Source: Alcanivorax sediminis
GTDB taxonomy: Bacteria > Pseudomonadota > Gammaproteobacteria > Pseudomonadales > Alcanivoracaceae
Length of the DNA stretch: 64,000 nucleotides
NCBI RefSeq assembly: GCF_009601165.1
Contig: NZ_WIRE01000003.1
Coordinates: 1-64,000, forward strand
Direction: 5' to 3'
The notes under the pieces were generated by a model, which worked only from the letters and a program-made list of their open reading frames with translations, did no database searches and had not been told where the DNA came from. Made by a program: the position numbers and the translations under genes. Position 1 is the first letter of the stretch; each line of letters starts with the position of its first letter. Shown here piece after piece: positions 8,413 through 23,721 of this stretch.

Positions 8413-9108
8413 ATGGCTAAACTGTCCAAGCGTCTGCGCGCCATCCGCGAGAAAGTAGAATCCGGCAAACTGTACCAGGTAGAAGAGGCTGTTGCCCTGC
8501 TGACTGAGCTGTCTGGCGTGAAGTTCAAAGAGTCTGTAGATGTAGCGGTAAACCTGGGTGTTGACCCGCGTAAATCCGATCAGAACGTGCGTGGTGCTTC
8601 TGTACTGCCTCACGGTACTGGTAAAACCGTTCGCGTTGCTGTGTTTGCCCAAGGCGCCAAAGCCGAAGAAGCAAAGGAAGCTGGCGCTGACGTGGTAGGT
8701 TTTGATGATCTGGCTGAACAGGTTCAGGCCGGCGAAATCAACTTCGACGTGGTTATCGCTTCCCCGGACGCCATGCGCGTTGTGGGCAAGCTCGGTACTA
8801 TCCTGGGCCCGCGTGGCCTGATGCCGAACCCGAAAGTTGGCACCGTAACTCCTGATGTTGCCCAGGCTGTGAAAAACGCCAAGGGTGGTCAGGTGCGTTA
8901 CCGTACCGACAAGGGTGGCATTATCCACTGCACCGTGGGTCAGGTTGGTTTCGATAACACCGCCATCAAGGAAAACGTGGAAGCACTGCTGGCTGACCTG
9001 AAGAAAGCCAAGCCGTCTTCTGCCAAGGGCACTTACTTCAAGAAAGTGACCCTCTCCACCACCATGGGCCCGGGTCTGACTATCGATCCCGCATCCCTGG
9101 CGATGTAA
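8413..9108 (+). CDS. rplA: 50S ribosomal protein L1
   Basis: A 231-residue L1-stalk protein that helps release deacylated tRNA. In E. coli it also represses translation of the L11-L1 mRNA. The family core [14 protein letters not shown] and the C-terminal [10 protein letters not shown] are intact, and the length is typical. Confidence 0.97.
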   Translation: MAKLSKRLRAIREKVESGKLYQVEEAVALLTELSGVKFKESVDVAVNLGVDPRKSDQNVRGASVLPHGTGKTVRVAVFAQGAKAEEAKEAGADVVGFDDLAEQVQAGEINFDVVIASPDAMRVVGKLGTILGPRGLMPNPKVGTVTPDVAQAVKNAKGGQVRYRTDKGGIIHCTVGQVGFDNTAIKENVEALLADLKKAKPSSAKGTYFKKVTLSTTMGPGLTIDPASLAM

Positions 9109-9348
9109 AGCATTCGGTGCACCGCTCAGGCGGTGCACCAACAAGGACTTTGATTTCGGCAGCTTGCTGCCGGAGCGTCAAAGACCACAGGCGCCTTGGC
9201 GGGTTCTCCCGGATAAGGCTTAAACCATCAGCCTGCGTAGACGCGGTGTGGTTCAGGTTTCGCTGTGACCCCCGCGTATGAGTTCGCTAGCGAATTCATA
9301 AATGGGTGGCCGGTTTCGACCGGTTGTATTCATCGAGGAGGTTACACA
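9109..9348 (+). promoter_or_regulatory. rplJ leader region (candidate L10(L12)4 autoregulatory leader)
   Basis: A 240-base untranslated region between rplA and rplJ. It opens with a perfect 10-bp hairpin (9116-9125 with 9130-9139) lacking a T-tract, then holds further pairable segments before the GAGGAG site. In gammaproteobacteria the long rplJ leader binds L10-L7/L12 for feedback control. Position and length fit, but the fold was not computed. Confidence 0.6.
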
Positions 9349-9855
9349 GTGGCTCTGAGACTAGAAGACAAGAAAGAGATTGTCGCCGCGGTAAATAAAG
9401 CCGCACTGGGTGCATTCTCCGCTGTGGTCGCCGACTATCGTGGCTTGAACGTTGCTCAGTTGACCGAGCTTCGTTCGAAGGCGCGTCAGCAGAACGTTTA
9501 CCTGCGTGTTATTCGTAACACGCTGGCTCGTCGTGCCTTTGAAGGTACCGATCTTGAGCTGCTGAACGAGTCGCTGATTGGTCCGACCATCATTGCTATG
9601 TCGCTGTCCGAGGAAGACATGGGCGCTGCTGCCCGTCTGTTCAAGGACTTCGCCAAGGACAATGACCAGCTGGAGCTGAAGACCGGTCTGTACGAAGGCA
9701 AGCTCTATTCTGGCGCAGAAATCGATGTACTGGCAAAACTGCCGAACCGCGAACAGGCTCTTACCAGCCTGGTGTCTGTACTGCAGGCTCCGGTTTCCAA
9801 GTTTGGCCGTTTGCTGACTGCGCTTAAAGAACAGAACGAAGGTGAGGCAGCCTGA
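9349..9855 (+). CDS. rplJ: 50S ribosomal protein L10
   Basis: A 168-residue base of the L7/L12 stalk. It begins [15 protein letters not shown], and [13 protein letters not shown] and [11 protein letters not shown] are typical L10 segments. The C-terminal helix ending [14 protein letters not shown] binds L12 dimers. GTG 9349 follows GAGGAGG by about eight bases; the upstream extension of the frame lies in the regulatory leader and is rejected. Confidence 0.96.
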   Translation: MALRLEDKKEIVAAVNKAALGAFSAVVADYRGLNVAQLTELRSKARQQNVYLRVIRNTLARRAFEGTDLELLNESLIGPTIIAMSLSEEDMGAAARLFKDFAKDNDQLELKTGLYEGKLYSGAEIDVLAKLPNREQALTSLVSVLQAPVSKFGRLLTALKEQNEGEAA

Positions 9856-9898
9856 TCGGCTCCTGAACCGCACATCATCAAGATTTGGAGAAGTTAAA

Positions 9899-10270
9899 AT
9901 GGCAATGTCCAAAGAAGATATCCTGAATGCAGTTGCTGAACTGTCTGTACTGGAACTGGTTGAGCTGATCGAAGCGTTCGAAGAGAAATTCAACGTTTCT
10001 GCTGCTGCCGTAGCTGTTGCTGCTGGCCCTGCTGCTGCTGGCGAAGCTGCCGAAGAGAAGACCGATTTCGACGTCATCCTGACCGGTTTCGGCGACAAGA
10101 AAGTTGGCGTGATCAAGGCCGTACGTGAAGTAACTGGCCTGGGTCTGAAAGAAGCCAAAGAGCTGGTTGAAGGCGCTCCTGCTCCTGTTAAGGAAGGCGC
10201 TGGCAAAGACGAAGCCGAAGAGATCAAGAAAAAGATCGAAGAGGCTGGCGGTACTGCCGAGCTCAAGTAA
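9899..10270 (+). CDS. rplL: 50S ribosomal protein L7/L12
   Basis: A 123-residue stalk protein that recruits translation GTPases. The N-terminal dimerisation helices ([17 protein letters not shown]), Ala/Gly-rich hinge and C-terminal domain ([25 protein letters not shown]) are all present. ATG 9899 follows GGAGAAG. The gene is followed by two hairpins before rpoB. Confidence 0.97.
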   Translation: MAMSKEDILNAVAELSVLELVELIEAFEEKFNVSAAAVAVAAGPAAAGEAAEEKTDFDVILTGFGDKKVGVIKAVREVTGLGLKEAKELVEGAPAPVKEGAGKDEAEEIKKKIEEAGGTAELK

Positions 10271-10286
10271 GCGCATTGGCGCTTTG

Positions 10287-10344
10287 TCTTTCCGCCATCT
10301 GGCGGAAAGACGCCGGCTGGCAGCTATTTGGCTGCCAGCCTTTT
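10287..10344 (+). terminator. Tandem hairpins between rplL and rpoB (attenuator)
   Basis: Hairpin 1 is a 10-bp perfect stem (10287-10296 with 10301-10310). Hairpin 2 is a 10-bp perfect stem (10315-10324 with 10331-10340) followed by TTTTG. E. coli has a partial terminator and an RNase III site at the same place, which lower rpoBC expression relative to the ribosomal genes. Confidence 0.8.
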
Positions 10345-10416
10345 GTCGTTTCTGTGTGAGGGGTTTCATGCAGAAATATCACCAGGTGGTGATAGATCAA
10401 CAGCTGAGGAACGCAG

Positions 10417-13400
10417 ATGGCATACTCATTTACTGAGAAAAAGCGGATCCGCAAAGATTTCGGCAAGTTGCCGAAGGTGATGGATGTTCCCTACCTTCTG
10501 GCAATCCAGCTCGATTCCTACCGCAAATTCCTGCAGCAGGACAAAAGTGCAGAAGAGCGTCTGGATAGCGGTCTGGAAGCGGCTTTCCGGTCAGTATTCC
10601 CGATTGCCAGTTATTCAGGTAACGCAGCACTGGAGTATGCCGGCTACGAGTTCGGCAAGCCCGTGTTTGATGTTAAAGAGTGCATCATCCGCGGTACCAC
10701 CTATGCCGCGCCGCTGCGCGTGCGCATTCGCCTTGTCATTTATGACCGTGAGTCTTCCGGGGCGATCAAGGATATTCGTGAACAACAGGTCTACATGGGT
10801 GAGATTCCCCTGATGACCGAAAACGGTACCTTCGTGATCAATGGTACCGAGCGTGTAATCGTGTCCCAGTTGCACCGTTCACCCGGTGTCTTCTTCGACC
10901 ATGACAAGGGCAAGACTCACTCCTCCGGCAAGCTGCTGTATTCTGCCCGGGTGATTCCTTACCGTGGTTCATGGCTGGACTTCGAATTCGATCCGAAAGA
11001 CATGGTCTATGTCCGGATCGACCGTCGCCGCAAACTGCCGGCGACCATTCTGCTGCGTGCATTGGGTTACACCTCCGACGAAGTGCTGGAGATGTTCTTC
11101 GACACCAATGAAATCGTGGCAGAAGACGGCCTGTACCGTATGAAGCTGGTGCCGGAGCGTCTGCGTGGTGAGACTGCAACCTTTGACATCCTCGCTGATG
11201 GCGAAGTGGTTGTTGAGCGTGGCCGTCGTATCACTGCCCGCCACATCCGTCAGCTGGAACAAGCCGGTCTTGAGTATCTTGAAATTCCTGCTGAATATCT
11301 GCAGGGCAAGTACCTGGCGAAGTCCATCATTGATCAGGACACCGGTGAGGTGCTGATCGAGTGTAATACCGAACTGACAGCCGAAACCCTCGAAAAGCTG
11401 GAAGCTGCAGGTATTAACGAGTTTGAAACCCTGTACACCAATGACCTGGATAACGGCCCATTCATCGCCGATACCCTGCGTGCCGACCCGACCCGTACTC
11501 CGCTGGAGGCGCTGGTTGAGATCTATCGCATGATGCGTCCGGGTGAGCCTCCGACGAAAGAGTCGGCGGAAAACCTGTTCAAGAACCTGTTCTTCACCGA
11601 CGAGCGTTACGACCTGTCTGGTGTGGGTCGCATGAAGTTCAACCGTCGTCTCGGTCGTGAAGACGAAACCGGACCGGGCATCCTGTTCGATGGCCGTTAC
11701 TTCAGCTCCCGTACCGATGAAGAAGGGAAGCAGTACTTTGAGCAGATGGGCGAAGAGTCCTCTGACATCATCGATGTGCTGAAGACCCTGGTCGACATCC
11801 GCAACGGTAACGGTGTGGTCGACGATATCGATCACCTGGGTAACCGTCGTGTGCGTTCTGTGGGTGAAATGGCCGAGAACCAGTTCCGGGTTGGCCTGGT
11901 GCGTGTCGAGCGTGCGGTCAAGGAGCGTCTGAGCCTGGCTGAATCCGAAGGCCTGATGCCGCAGGATCTGATCAACTCCAAGCCGGTGGCGGCTGCGGTG
12001 AAAGAGTTCTTTGGCTCTTCACAGCTGTCCCAGTTCATGGATCAGAACAACCCGCTGTCCGAGATTACTCACAAGCGTCGTGTTTCCGCGTTGGGCCCGG
12101 GCGGCCTGACCCGTGAGCGTGCCGGCTTTGAGGTTCGTGACGTTCACCCGACCCACTATGGTCGTGTGTGTCCGATCGAGACCCCTGAAGGTCCGAACAT
12201 CGGTCTGATCAATTCCCTGGCCACCTATGCCCGCGCCAACGAGTACGGCTTCCTCGAGTCTCCGTATCTGAAGGTGATCGATGGCAAGGTCAGCGAAGAA
12301 ATCGAATACCTGTCTGCTATCGAAGAAGCCGAGTGCGTGATCGCACAGGTGGACGCGAAGATGACGGAAGACGGTGGTTTTGCGGAAGACTTCGTAACGG
12401 TACGTCACCGCTACGAATTTACCGTGATGGAGCGTGACACCATTACCCATATGGATGTCTCTCCCCGTCAGGTGGTATCCGTGGCCGCGTCCCTGATCCC
12501 GTTCCTTGAGCACGATGATGCAAACCGTGCCTTGATGGGTTCCAACATGCAGCGCCAGGCTGTGCCGACCCTGCGTGCCGACAAGCCGCTGGTAGGTACC
12601 GGTTTCGAGCGTCACGTAGCCCGTGACTCCGGCGTGTGTGTGGTGGCCACCCGTGGCGGTATCGTCGACAAGGTGGATGCTTCCCGGATCATCGTGAAGG
12701 TGAACGATGACGAAGTGGCCGAGGGTGAGGCAGGTGTTGATATCTACAACCTGACCAAATACACCCGTTCCAACCAGAACACCTGTATCAACCAGCGTCC
12801 GTTGGTGAAAGTGGGTGATCGGGTTTCTGCCCGCGACATCATGGCTGACGGTCCCTCCGTTGACATGGGTGAACTGGCCCTGGGTCAGAACATGCGCGTG
12901 GCGTTCATGCCCTGGAATGGTTACAACTTCGAGGATTCCATCCTCATCTCCGAGAAAGTGGTGAAGGAAGATCGCTTCACTTCTATCCACATTCAGGAGC
13001 TCACCGCGATTGCCCGTGACACCAAGCTGGGTCCGGAAGAGATTACTGCGGATATCCCTAATGTGGGCGAAGCGGCACTGTCCAAGCTGGATGAGTCCGG
13101 CATCGTTTACATTGGTGCGGAAGTGGAAGCCGGTGACATTCTGGTGGGCAAGGTAACACCGAAAGGTGAAACCCAGCTGACCCCGGAAGAGAAGCTGCTG
13201 CGTGCCATCTTCGGTGAGAAAGCCTCTGACGTGAAAGACACTTCTCTGCGTGTGTCTTCCGGCGTTAAAGGTACTGTTATTGACGTGCAGGTCTTCACCC
13301 GCGATGGCGTGGAAAAAGACGAGCGTGCCCGTCAAATCGAGCAAAGCGCACTCGAACAGTTCCGCAAGGATCTGAAGGATGAGTACCGCATTCTCGAGAA

Positions 13401-14559
13401 GGACATCCTCGAGCGTCTGCGTACCGTTATGGTAGGCAAGAAGGTCAATGGCGGTGCAGGCTTCAAGCGTGGTACTGAGCTGACCGGTGAGATGCTGGAT
13501 GGTCTGGATGCTGACAAGTGGTTCGAACTGCGTCCGGCTGACGAGGACGTTGCCGAGCAGCTTGAGCGCGCCCAGCAGTACCTGGAGCAGCACAAGAAAG
13601 AGCAGGATGAGCGTTACAAGGACAAGCAGGCCAAGATCTCCGGTGGTGACGATCTGGCTCACGGTGTCCTCAAAGTGGTCAAGGTTTACCTGGCTATCAA
13701 GCGTCGCATCCAGCCCGGTGACAAGATGGCCGGTCGTCACGGTAACAAAGGTGTGATCTCCGTGATCATGCCGGAAGAAGATATGCCGTATGACGAAAAC
13801 GGCGTGCCGGTTGATGTGGTCTTGAACCCGCTGGGTGTACCGTCCCGTATGAACGTGGGGCAGATTCTGGAAACCCACCTGGGTTGGGCTGCCAAGGGTC
13901 TTGGTGAGCGTATCGGCGAGATGCTGGCCGCTCAGAAGAAGATTGCTGATATTCGCAGCTTCCTCGACAAGATCTACAACAAGGCAGGCGCAGGCGGCTC
14001 TCCGGAAGACCTGGACAGCTTCAGCGATGACGAAATTCTCGAGCTGGCCAAGAACCTGGTGGGCGGCGTGCCCATGGCTACCGCCGTATTCGACGGTGCC
14101 AAAGAGTTCGAGATCAAGGAACTGCTGGAGCTGGCTGGCCACGATACATCGGGTCAGATTCAGCTGTGGGATGGCCGTACCGGCGAGATGTTCGATCGCA
14201 AGGTCACTGTTGGCTACATGTACATGCTGAAGTTGAACCACCTGGTGGACGACAAGATGCATGCCCGTTCCACCGGCTCCTACAGCCTGGTTACCCAGCA
14301 GCCGCTGGGTGGTAAGGCGCAGTTCGGTGGTCAGCGCTTCGGTGAGATGGAAGTGTGGGCGCTGGAAGCCTATGGCGCAGCGTACACCTTGCAGGAAATG
14401 CTCACCGTCAAGTCTGACGACGTAAACGGCCGTACTCGCGTTTACAAGAACATCGTCGACGGCGATCACCGCATGGATCCGGGTATGCCGGAATCCTTCA
14501 ACGTATTGCTGAAGGAAATCCGTTCTCTCGGTATCAATATCGAGCTGGAAAACGACTAA
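10417..14559 (+). CDS. rpoB: DNA-directed RNA polymerase subunit beta
   Basis: A 1380-residue catalytic core subunit. The rifampicin-binding cluster ([16 protein letters not shown], then [13 protein letters not shown]) reads as wild type. The [22 protein letters not shown] and C-terminal [20 protein letters not shown] segments are intact. It is transcribed with rplL through an attenuator and is followed by rpoC after a hairpin. Confidence 0.98.
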   Translation: MAYSFTEKKRIRKDFGKLPKVMDVPYLLAIQLDSYRKFLQQDKSAEERLDSGLEAAFRSVFPIASYSGNAALEYAGYEFGKPVFDVKECIIRGTTYAAPLRVRIRLVIYDRESSGAIKDIREQQVYMGEIPLMTENGTFVINGTERVIVSQLHRSPGVFFDHDKGKTHSSGKLLYSARVIPYRGSWLDFEFDPKDMVYVRIDRRRKLPATILLRALGYTSDEVLEMFFDTNEIVAEDGLYRMKLVPERLRGETATFDILADGEVVVERGRRITARHIRQLEQAGLEYLEIPAEYLQGKYLAKSIIDQDTGEVLIECNTELTAETLEKLEAAGINEFETLYTNDLDNGPFIADTLRADPTRTPLEALVEIYRMMRPGEPPTKESAENLFKNLFFTDERYDLSGVGRMKFNRRLGREDETGPGILFDGRYFSSRTDEEGKQYFEQMGEESSDIIDVLKTLVDIRNGNGVVDDIDHLGNRRVRSVGEMAENQFRVGLVRVERAVKERLSLAESEGLMPQDLINSKPVAAAVKEFFGSSQLSQFMDQNNPLSEITHKRRVSALGPGGLTRERAGFEVRDVHPTHYGRVCPIETPEGPNIGLINSLATYARANEYGFLESPYLKVIDGKVSEEIEYLSAIEEAECVIAQVDAKMTEDGGFAEDFVTVRHRYEFTVMERDTITHMDVSPRQVVSVAASLIPFLEHDDANRALMGSNMQRQAVPTLRADKPLVGTGFERHVARDSGVCVVATRGGIVDKVDASRIIVKVNDDEVAEGEAGVDIYNLTKYTRSNQNTCINQRPLVKVGDRVSARDIMADGPSVDMGELALGQNMRVAFMPWNGYNFEDSILISEKVVKEDRFTSIHIQELTAIARDTKLGPEEITADIPNVGEAALSKLDESGIVYIGAEVEAGDILVGKVTPKGETQLTPEEKLLRAIFGEKASDVKDTSLRVSSGVKGTVIDVQVFTRDGVEKDERARQIEQSALEQFRKDLKDEYRILEKDILERLRTVMVGKKVNGGAGFKRGTELTGEMLDGLDADKWFELRPADEDVAEQLERAQQYLEQHKKEQDERYKDKQAKISGGDDLAHGVLKVVKVYLAIKRRIQPGDKMAGRHGNKGVISVIMPEEDMPYDENGVPVDVVLNPLGVPSRMNVGQILETHLGWAAKGLGERIGEMLAAQKKIADIRSFLDKIYNKAGAGGSPEDLDSFSDDEILELAKNLVGGVPMATAVFDGAKEFEIKELLELAGHDTSGQIQLWDGRTGEMFDRKVTVGYMYMLKLNHLVDDKMHARSTGSYSLVTQQPLGGKAQFGGQRFGEMEVWALEAYGAAYTLQEMLTVKSDDVNGRTRVYKNIVDGDHRMDPGMPESFNVLLKEIRSLGINIELEND

Positions 14560-14561
14560 GG

Positions 14562-14596
14562 CAGTGGGCTCCGCACCATTGAGTGCGGAGCCACTG
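14562..14596 (+). other. Hairpin between rpoB and rpoC
   Basis: A 10-bp perfect stem (14567-14576 with 14583-14592), extended by CAGT/ACTG across a one-base bulge, occupies most of the 92-base rpoB-rpoC gap. No T-tract follows, so processing or stabilisation of the mRNA is more likely than termination. Confidence 0.55.
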
Positions 14597-14651
14597 TGTA
14601 CCCGGGTTTAGGAAAGAATCTCGAGCGAAAGCTCACTACGGAGGACTGGCC

Positions 14652-18854
<4,203 letters not shown>

Positions 18855-18880
18855 GGCTGGCGAGCCAAGGGGCGCCCTTT

Positions 18881-18919
18881 CAGGAGCGCTCCTGCAGAAT
18901 TCCCCTCTTTCGGGAGGGG
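18881..18919 (+). other. Palindrome and hairpin after rpoC
   Basis: A perfect 14-bp palindrome, CAGGAGCGCTCCTG (18881-18894), is followed by a 6-bp stem (18902-18907 with 18914-18919). Neither has a T-tract. They may slow or end rpoBC transcription together with the larger inverted repeat just downstream. Confidence 0.4.
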
Positions 18920-18921
18920 AC

Positions 18922-18968
18922 AGGGACACCCTGGTAGCCTTGACGGGATGCCGGGGTGTCCCTACAAT
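18922..18968 (+). promoter_or_regulatory. str operon promoter embedded in a 15-bp inverted repeat
   Basis: TTGACG (18940-18945), 17 bases and TACAAT (18963-18968) make a strong sigma-70 promoter for rpsL-rpsG-fusA-tuf. The -35 box sits in the 12-base loop of an inverted repeat (18922-18936 with 18949-18963; 13 Watson-Crick and 2 G-T pairs) whose right arm ends on the first base of the -10 box. The repeat may also act as the 3' hairpin of rpoBC. Confidence 0.8.
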
Positions 18969-19061
18969 CGCTGCCCCCATATTTTATGGGTGGTAAATGG
19001 GTGATATTGGCCGTGATATGCGGTTTTTGTCACAGAACTGTAAGCGTGAGGCAGTAGTTTC

Positions 19062-19436
19062 ATGGCAACTGTAAACCAGCTGGTGCGCAAGCCGCGCAAA
19101 AGCAAGGTAGAAAAGAGCGACTCCGTAGCCCTGCAGGGCTGCCCCCAGCGTCGCGGCGTTTGCACTCGGGTGTATACCACTACCCCGAAGAAGCCGAACT
19201 CCGCACTGCGTAAAGTGTGTCGTGTGCGTCTGACCAATGGTTATGAAGTATCTTCCTACATCGGTGGTGAAGGTCATAACCTGCAGGAGCACTCCGTAGT
19301 TCTGATCCGTGGCGGTCGTGTAAAAGACCTTCCCGGTGTGCGCTACCACACTGTTCGTGGAACCCTGGATACGGCAGGTGTGCAGGATCGCAAGCAGCGT
19401 CGCTCCAAGTATGGCGCCAAGCGTCCGAAGAAATAA
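19062..19436 (+). CDS. rpsL: 30S ribosomal protein S12
   Basis: A 124-residue decoding-centre protein. The [10 protein letters not shown] loop has lysine at the residue linked to streptomycin resistance (K43 counting Met), so the sequence is of the sensitive type. [11 protein letters not shown] and the basic tail [15 protein letters not shown] are intact. First gene of the str operon. Confidence 0.98.
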
Positions 19437-19563
19437 TTGAGCTACCTTTTCTGAATGCTGTAGCTCAATAGAGCTGCAGAGGGATGAGTAAGGTCCGGAC
19501 TCTGTTCCGGAATTACCTGAAGCTTTCCCCGCCCAAAGCGGGAACGTTAGAGGAACACATCCG

Positions 19564-20034
19564 ATGCCAAGACGTCGCGTTGTTGCCAAACGTGAGATCC
19601 TTCCGGATCCTAAGTTTGGAAGCCAGTTGCTGGCAAAATTCATGAACCATGTAATGGTGAGTGGCAAGAAGTCCGTTTCTGAGCGTATCGTGTACGGTGC
19701 GCTGGAAATCATCGAAGAGCGCAAGGGCGGTGACTCCCTGGAGCTGTTCGAGAAGGCCCTGGACAATATCCGTCCGGCCGTCGAGGTAAAGAGCCGCCGT
19801 GTGGGTGGTGCTACCTACCAGGTTCCTGTTGAAGTTCGCCCGAGCCGTCGTACCGCACTGGCCATGCGCTGGTTGGTAGACGCCGCCCGTAAACGGGGCG
19901 AGAAGAGCATGCCGGCCCGCCTGGCTGGTGAAGTGCTGGATGCCGCCGAAGGTAAAGGCTCCGCGATGAAGAAGCGTGAAGACGTGCATCGTATGGCCGA
20001 AGCCAACAAGGCGTTCTCCCACTTCCGCTTCTAA
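19564..20034 (+). CDS. rpsG: 30S ribosomal protein S7
   Basis: A 156-residue primary 16S rRNA-binding protein of the 30S head. [18 protein letters not shown] at the start and [15 protein letters not shown] near the C-terminus are typical. The 127-base gap after rpsL holds short hairpins; S7 feedback sites lie in this gap in E. coli, but I could not confirm one here. Confidence 0.97.
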   Translation: MPRRRVVAKREILPDPKFGSQLLAKFMNHVMVSGKKSVSERIVYGALEIIEERKGGDSLELFEKALDNIRPAVEVKSRRVGGATYQVPVEVRPSRRTALAMRWLVDAARKRGEKSMPARLAGEVLDAAEGKGSAMKKREDVHRMAEANKAFSHFRF

Positions 20035-20053
20035 GGCAGAAGGCAATCGAGTA

Positions 20054-20080
20054 AACCGGCCTGCGATCAGGCCGGTTTTT
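20054..20080 (+). terminator. Terminator/attenuator between rpsG and fusA
   Basis: A 10-bp perfect stem (20054-20063 with 20068-20077, loop CGAT) runs into a T stretch. No separate fusA promoter was seen in the remaining 31 bases, so partial readthrough is likely. Confidence 0.8.
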
Positions 20081-20111
20081 GTATTTGAACCAGTGAATCG
20101 AGGTTAGCAGC

Positions 20112-22211
20112 GTGGCTCGTAAGACTCCTCTTAATCGCTATCGCAACATCGGTATCTGTGCGCACGTAGATGCGGGCAAGACCACCACTACCGAGCGTAT
20201 TCTTTTCTACACTGGTGTATCCCACAAAATCGGTGAGGTACACGACGGTGCGGCTACCATGGACTGGATGGAGCAGGAGCAGGAGCGTGGTATTACCATT
20301 ACCTCTGCTGCGACTACTACCTTCTGGCAAGGTATGGATCAGCAGTACGACCAGCACCGCATCAACATCATCGATACTCCCGGACACGTGGACTTTACCA
20401 TTGAGGTAGAGCGTTCCCTGCGTGTACTGGATGGTGCCGTGGTGGTGTTCTGTGGTTCTTCCGGTGTTGAGCCGCAGTCCGAGACTGTATGGCGTCAGGC
20501 CAACAAATACGAAGTACCGCGTATCGTGTTCGTCAACAAGATGGACCGTGCCGGTGCCAACTTCGACCGCGTATGCGACCAGATCCGTAACCGTCTGGGT
20601 GCCAAGGTTGTACCGATCCAGTACAACATCGGTGCTGAAGATGACTTCAAGGGTGTTGTCGACCTGATCCGGATGAAGGCTATCTTCTGGAACGAAGACG
20701 ACATGGGTATGACCTACGAAGAGAAGGACATCCCGGAAGACATCAAGGCGCGTTGTGAAGAATTGCACGAGCAGATGGTTGAGGCCGCTGCCGAAGGCTC
20801 TGAAGAGCTGATGGAAAAGTACCTGGAAGAAGGTGACCTTTCCAATGACGAAATCAAGGCGGGTCTGCGTCAGCAGGTTCTGGCCAACGAAATCGTTCTG
20901 GCTCTGAACGGCTCTGCGTTCAAGAACAAGGGCGTTCAGGCGCTGCTGGATGCGGTTATCGAGTTCCTGCCTGCCCCGGACGAAGTAAAAGCGATCCAGG
21001 GTGTTCTGGAAGACGGTGAAACTGTTGAGGCCCGTGAGTCATCTGATGACGCACCGTTCTCCGCGCTGGCTTTCAAGATCGCCACCGACCCGTTTGTAGG
21101 TTCCCTGACCTTCATTCGCGTGTACTCCGGTGTCCTGAACTCCGGTGACAGCGTAATGAACTCCGTACGCCAGAAGAAAGAGCGTGTGGGTCGTCTGCTG
21201 CAGATGCACGCGAACTCCCGTGAAGAGATCAAGGAAGTTCTGGCCGGTGACATCGCTGCCTGTGTGGGCCTGAAAGACATCACCACCGGTGACACCCTGT
21301 GTGACCTGAACAAGGTGATCGTGCTTGAGCGTATGGAATTCCCGGAGCCGGTAATTTCCGTAGCGGTTGAGCCGAAGTCCAAGGCAGACCAGGAAAAGAT
21401 GGGTCTGGCACTGGGTCGTCTGGCTCAGGAAGATCCCTCCTTCCGCGTGAAGACCGATGAAGAATCCGGCCAGACCATTATTTCCGGTATGGGCGAGCTT
21501 CACCTGGACATCATCGTTGACCGCATGAAGCGTGAGTTCAAGGTTGAATGTAACGTAGGTGCACCGCAGGTAGCCTACCGTGAAACCTTCACCAAGGGCG
21601 CCGACGTTGACGGCAAGTTCGTCAAGCAGTCCGGTGGTCGTGGTCAGTACGGTCACGTTAAGGTTCGCTTCGAGCCTATTGATCGTGATGAAGAGTTCCA
21701 GTTCGCTGAGGAAATCCACGGTGGTACCGTTCCGAAGGAATACTTCGGTGCTGTACAGAAGGGTATCGACGAGCAGCTGAAGGCTGGTGTTCTGGCCGGT
21801 TACCCGATCCTGGGTGTGAAGGCGACGCTGTACGATGGTTCCTACCATGAGGTGGATTCCAACGAAAACGCTTTCCGTATGGCGGGTGCTCTGGCTGTTA
21901 AGAATGCAGCCAAGGAAGCCGGCGCGGTACTGCTCGAGCCAATCATGAAAGTTGAAGCGGTTACCCCGGAAGACTACATGGGTGACGTGATGGGCGATTT
22001 GAACCGTCGTCGCGGCATGGTACAGGGCATGGAAGACACCATGGCCGGTAAAGTAATCCGCGCTGAGGTTCCGCTCTCCGAAATGTTCGGTTACGCTACT
22101 GACCTGCGTTCCATGTCTCAGGGTCGTGCCAGCTACTCCATGGAGTTCCTGAAGTACTCTGAAGCACCGAAGAACATCGCTGAAGAAGTTATCAGCGGCA
22201 AGAAATCTTAA
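20112..22211 (+). CDS. fusA: Elongation factor G
   Basis: A 699-residue translocase GTPase. The G1 loop [13 protein letters not shown], switch [10 protein letters not shown] and G4 NKMDR are present, with domains II-V following at family length. The start is GTG 20112. tuf copy 2 follows after 32 bases, as in other str operons. Confidence 0.97.
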   Translation: MARKTPLNRYRNIGICAHVDAGKTTTTERILFYTGVSHKIGEVHDGAATMDWMEQEQERGITITSAATTTFWQGMDQQYDQHRINIIDTPGHVDFTIEVERSLRVLDGAVVVFCGSSGVEPQSETVWRQANKYEVPRIVFVNKMDRAGANFDRVCDQIRNRLGAKVVPIQYNIGAEDDFKGVVDLIRMKAIFWNEDDMGMTYEEKDIPEDIKARCEELHEQMVEAAAEGSEELMEKYLEEGDLSNDEIKAGLRQQVLANEIVLALNGSAFKNKGVQALLDAVIEFLPAPDEVKAIQGVLEDGETVEARESSDDAPFSALAFKIATDPFVGSLTFIRVYSGVLNSGDSVMNSVRQKKERVGRLLQMHANSREEIKEVLAGDIAACVGLKDITTGDTLCDLNKVIVLERMEFPEPVISVAVEPKSKADQEKMGLALGRLAQEDPSFRVKTDEESGQTIISGMGELHLDIIVDRMKREFKVECNVGAPQVAYRETFTKGADVDGKFVKQSGGRGQYGHVKVRFEPIDRDEEFQFAEEIHGGTVPKEYFGAVQKGIDEQLKAGVLAGYPILGVKATLYDGSYHEVDSNENAFRMAGALAVKNAAKEAGAVLLEPIMKVEAVTPEDYMGDVMGDLNRRRGMVQGMEDTMAGKVIRAEVPLSEMFGYATDLRSMSQGRASYSMEFLKYSEAPKNIAEEVISGKKS

Positions 22212-22243
22212 ATTTACGGTTAATTTGTTAAGGGTATAGAGCC

Positions 22244-23434
22244 GTGGCAAAGGAAAAGTTTGAACGTAATAAACCGCACGTAAACGTAGGCACCATCGGT
22301 CACGTTGACCATGGTAAAACTACTCTTACCGCTGCGCTGACTCGTGTATGTGCGGAAGTATGGGGCGGTAACGCTGTTGCCTTCGACGGTATCGACAATG
22401 CTCCGGAAGAGCGTGAGCGTGGTATCACCATCGCTACCTCTCACGTGGAGTACGATTCCCCGACTCGTCACTACGCCCACGTAGACTGCCCCGGGCACGC
22501 TGATTATGTGAAAAACATGATCACCGGTGCTGCCCAGATGGACGGTGCGATCCTGGTATGTTCCGCAGCTGATGGCCCGATGCCGCAGACTCGCGAGCAC
22601 ATCCTGCTGTCTCGTCAGGTTGGCGTACCTTACATCGTTGTGTTCCTGAACAAAGCGGACATGGTTGACGATGAAGAGCTGCTCGAGCTGGTTGAAATGG
22701 AAATTCGTGAGCTGCTGAGCGACTACGACTTCCCGGGCGACGACACTCCGATCATCAAGGGTTCTGCTCTGAAGGCTCTGGAAGGCGATACCAGCGAGAT
22801 CGGTATGCCGGCAGTACAGAAGCTGGTTGAGACCCTGGACGAGTACATCCCTGAGCCGGAGCGTGCGGTCGATGGCGCGTTCCTGATGCCGATCGAAGAC
22901 GTCTTCTCCATCTCTGGTCGTGGTACCGTGGTAACCGGCCGTGTAGAGCGTGGCATCGTGAAGGTGGGTGAGGAAATCGAGATCGTGGGTATCCACGACA
23001 CCACCAAGACCACCTGTACCGGTGTTGAAATGTTCCGCAAGCTGCTGGACGAAGGCCGCGCTGGTGAGAACGTTGGTGTTCTGCTGCGTGGTACCAAGCG
23101 TGATGAAGTTGAGCGTGGTCAGGTACTGGCCAAGCCGGGCTCCATCAAGCCGCACACCAAGTTTGTTGCTGAGGTGTACGTGCTGAGCAAGGACGAAGGT
23201 GGTCGTCACACTCCGTTCTTCAACGGTTACCGTCCGCAGTTCTACTTCCGTACCACTGACGTAACCGGTGCTTGTACTCTGCCGGAAGGTACTGAGATGG
23301 TTATGCCGGGCGATAACGTTCAGATGAACGTTGAACTGATCGCTCCGATCGCCATGGAAGACGGTCTGCGCTTCGCTATTCGCGAAGGTGGCCGTACCGT
23401 TGGCGCTGGCGTGGTAGCCAAGATCACCGAGTAA
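22244..23434 (+). CDS. tuf: Elongation factor Tu, copy 2
   Basis: A 396-residue protein identical to the copy at 5564-6754, with GTG start and the same GTPase motifs. It is the str-operon (tufA-like) copy. A strong terminator follows, and the S10 operon that is next to it in many gammaproteobacteria is displaced about 17 kb downstream by a polysaccharide locus. Confidence 0.98.
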   Translation: MAKEKFERNKPHVNVGTIGHVDHGKTTLTAALTRVCAEVWGGNAVAFDGIDNAPEERERGITIATSHVEYDSPTRHYAHVDCPGHADYVKNMITGAAQMDGAILVCSAADGPMPQTREHILLSRQVGVPYIVVFLNKADMVDDEELLELVEMEIRELLSDYDFPGDDTPIIKGSALKALEGDTSEIGMPAVQKLVETLDEYIPEPERAVDGAFLMPIEDVFSISGRGTVVTGRVERGIVKVGEEIEIVGIHDTTKTTCTGVEMFRKLLDEGRAGENVGVLLRGTKRDEVERGQVLAKPGSIKPHTKFVAEVYVLSKDEGGRHTPFFNGYRPQFYFRTTDVTGACTLPEGTEMVMPGDNVQMNVELIAPIAMEDGLRFAIREGGRTVGAGVVAKITE

Positions 23435-23454
23435 TTCGTTACCCGGTATCAAGG

Positions 23455-23482
23455 AAAGGGTCGCTTCGGCGGCCCTTTTTTT
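23455..23482 (+). terminator. str operon terminator
   Basis: A 10-bp stem (23455-23464 with 23469-23478, TTCG tetraloop, one G-T pair) runs into a T-tract. It separates the str operon from the polysaccharide genes. Confidence 0.93.
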
Positions 23483-23721
23483 GTTTGTGCTATGGCGAGC
23501 CAGGATCGGGTACTCCTTCTGTGTTTTTTGCCCGAAGGTCTAGCTGCCCCTGTTAATTGAGTAACTATAAGTATTACCTGCATGTAAAACCTACTAGTAA
23601 GGGTGCTCCGTTTTAGTGTTACCCCTCTACACATTTCTGTTTGCCCGGCGTTAGATAAAGCTCATGGATTGGGTGATTGCTCAATCAGTTGGAAATGGCT
23701 TCTAACGAACGGGGAAAGGGA
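23483..23721 (+). promoter_or_regulatory. algD upstream region with candidate operator palindromes
   Basis: A 239-base region that must drive the ten-gene alg unit. It holds an imperfect palindrome TTACCTGCATGTAA (23574-23587), directly followed by a shared 9-mer (GTAAAACCT, 23584-23592), and an inverted repeat TGATTG-CT-CAATCA (23674-23687). A -10-like TATAAG is at 23566-23571, but its -35 is poor. No GAACTT-type AlgU (sigma-E) promoter was found by eye. Confidence 0.35.

Noticed and set aside
12019..14469. 816-codon open frame antisense to rpoB
   Set aside because: Mirror frame caused by the codon bias of a conserved gene; similar long antisense frames occur opposite rpoC (15495-16982), both tuf copies (5492-6529, 22220-23452), fusA and uvrA (56952-59102).
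23483..23721. AlgU (sigma-E type) promoter upstream of algD
   Set aside because: No GAACTT with a correctly spaced TCTGA-like box found by eye.
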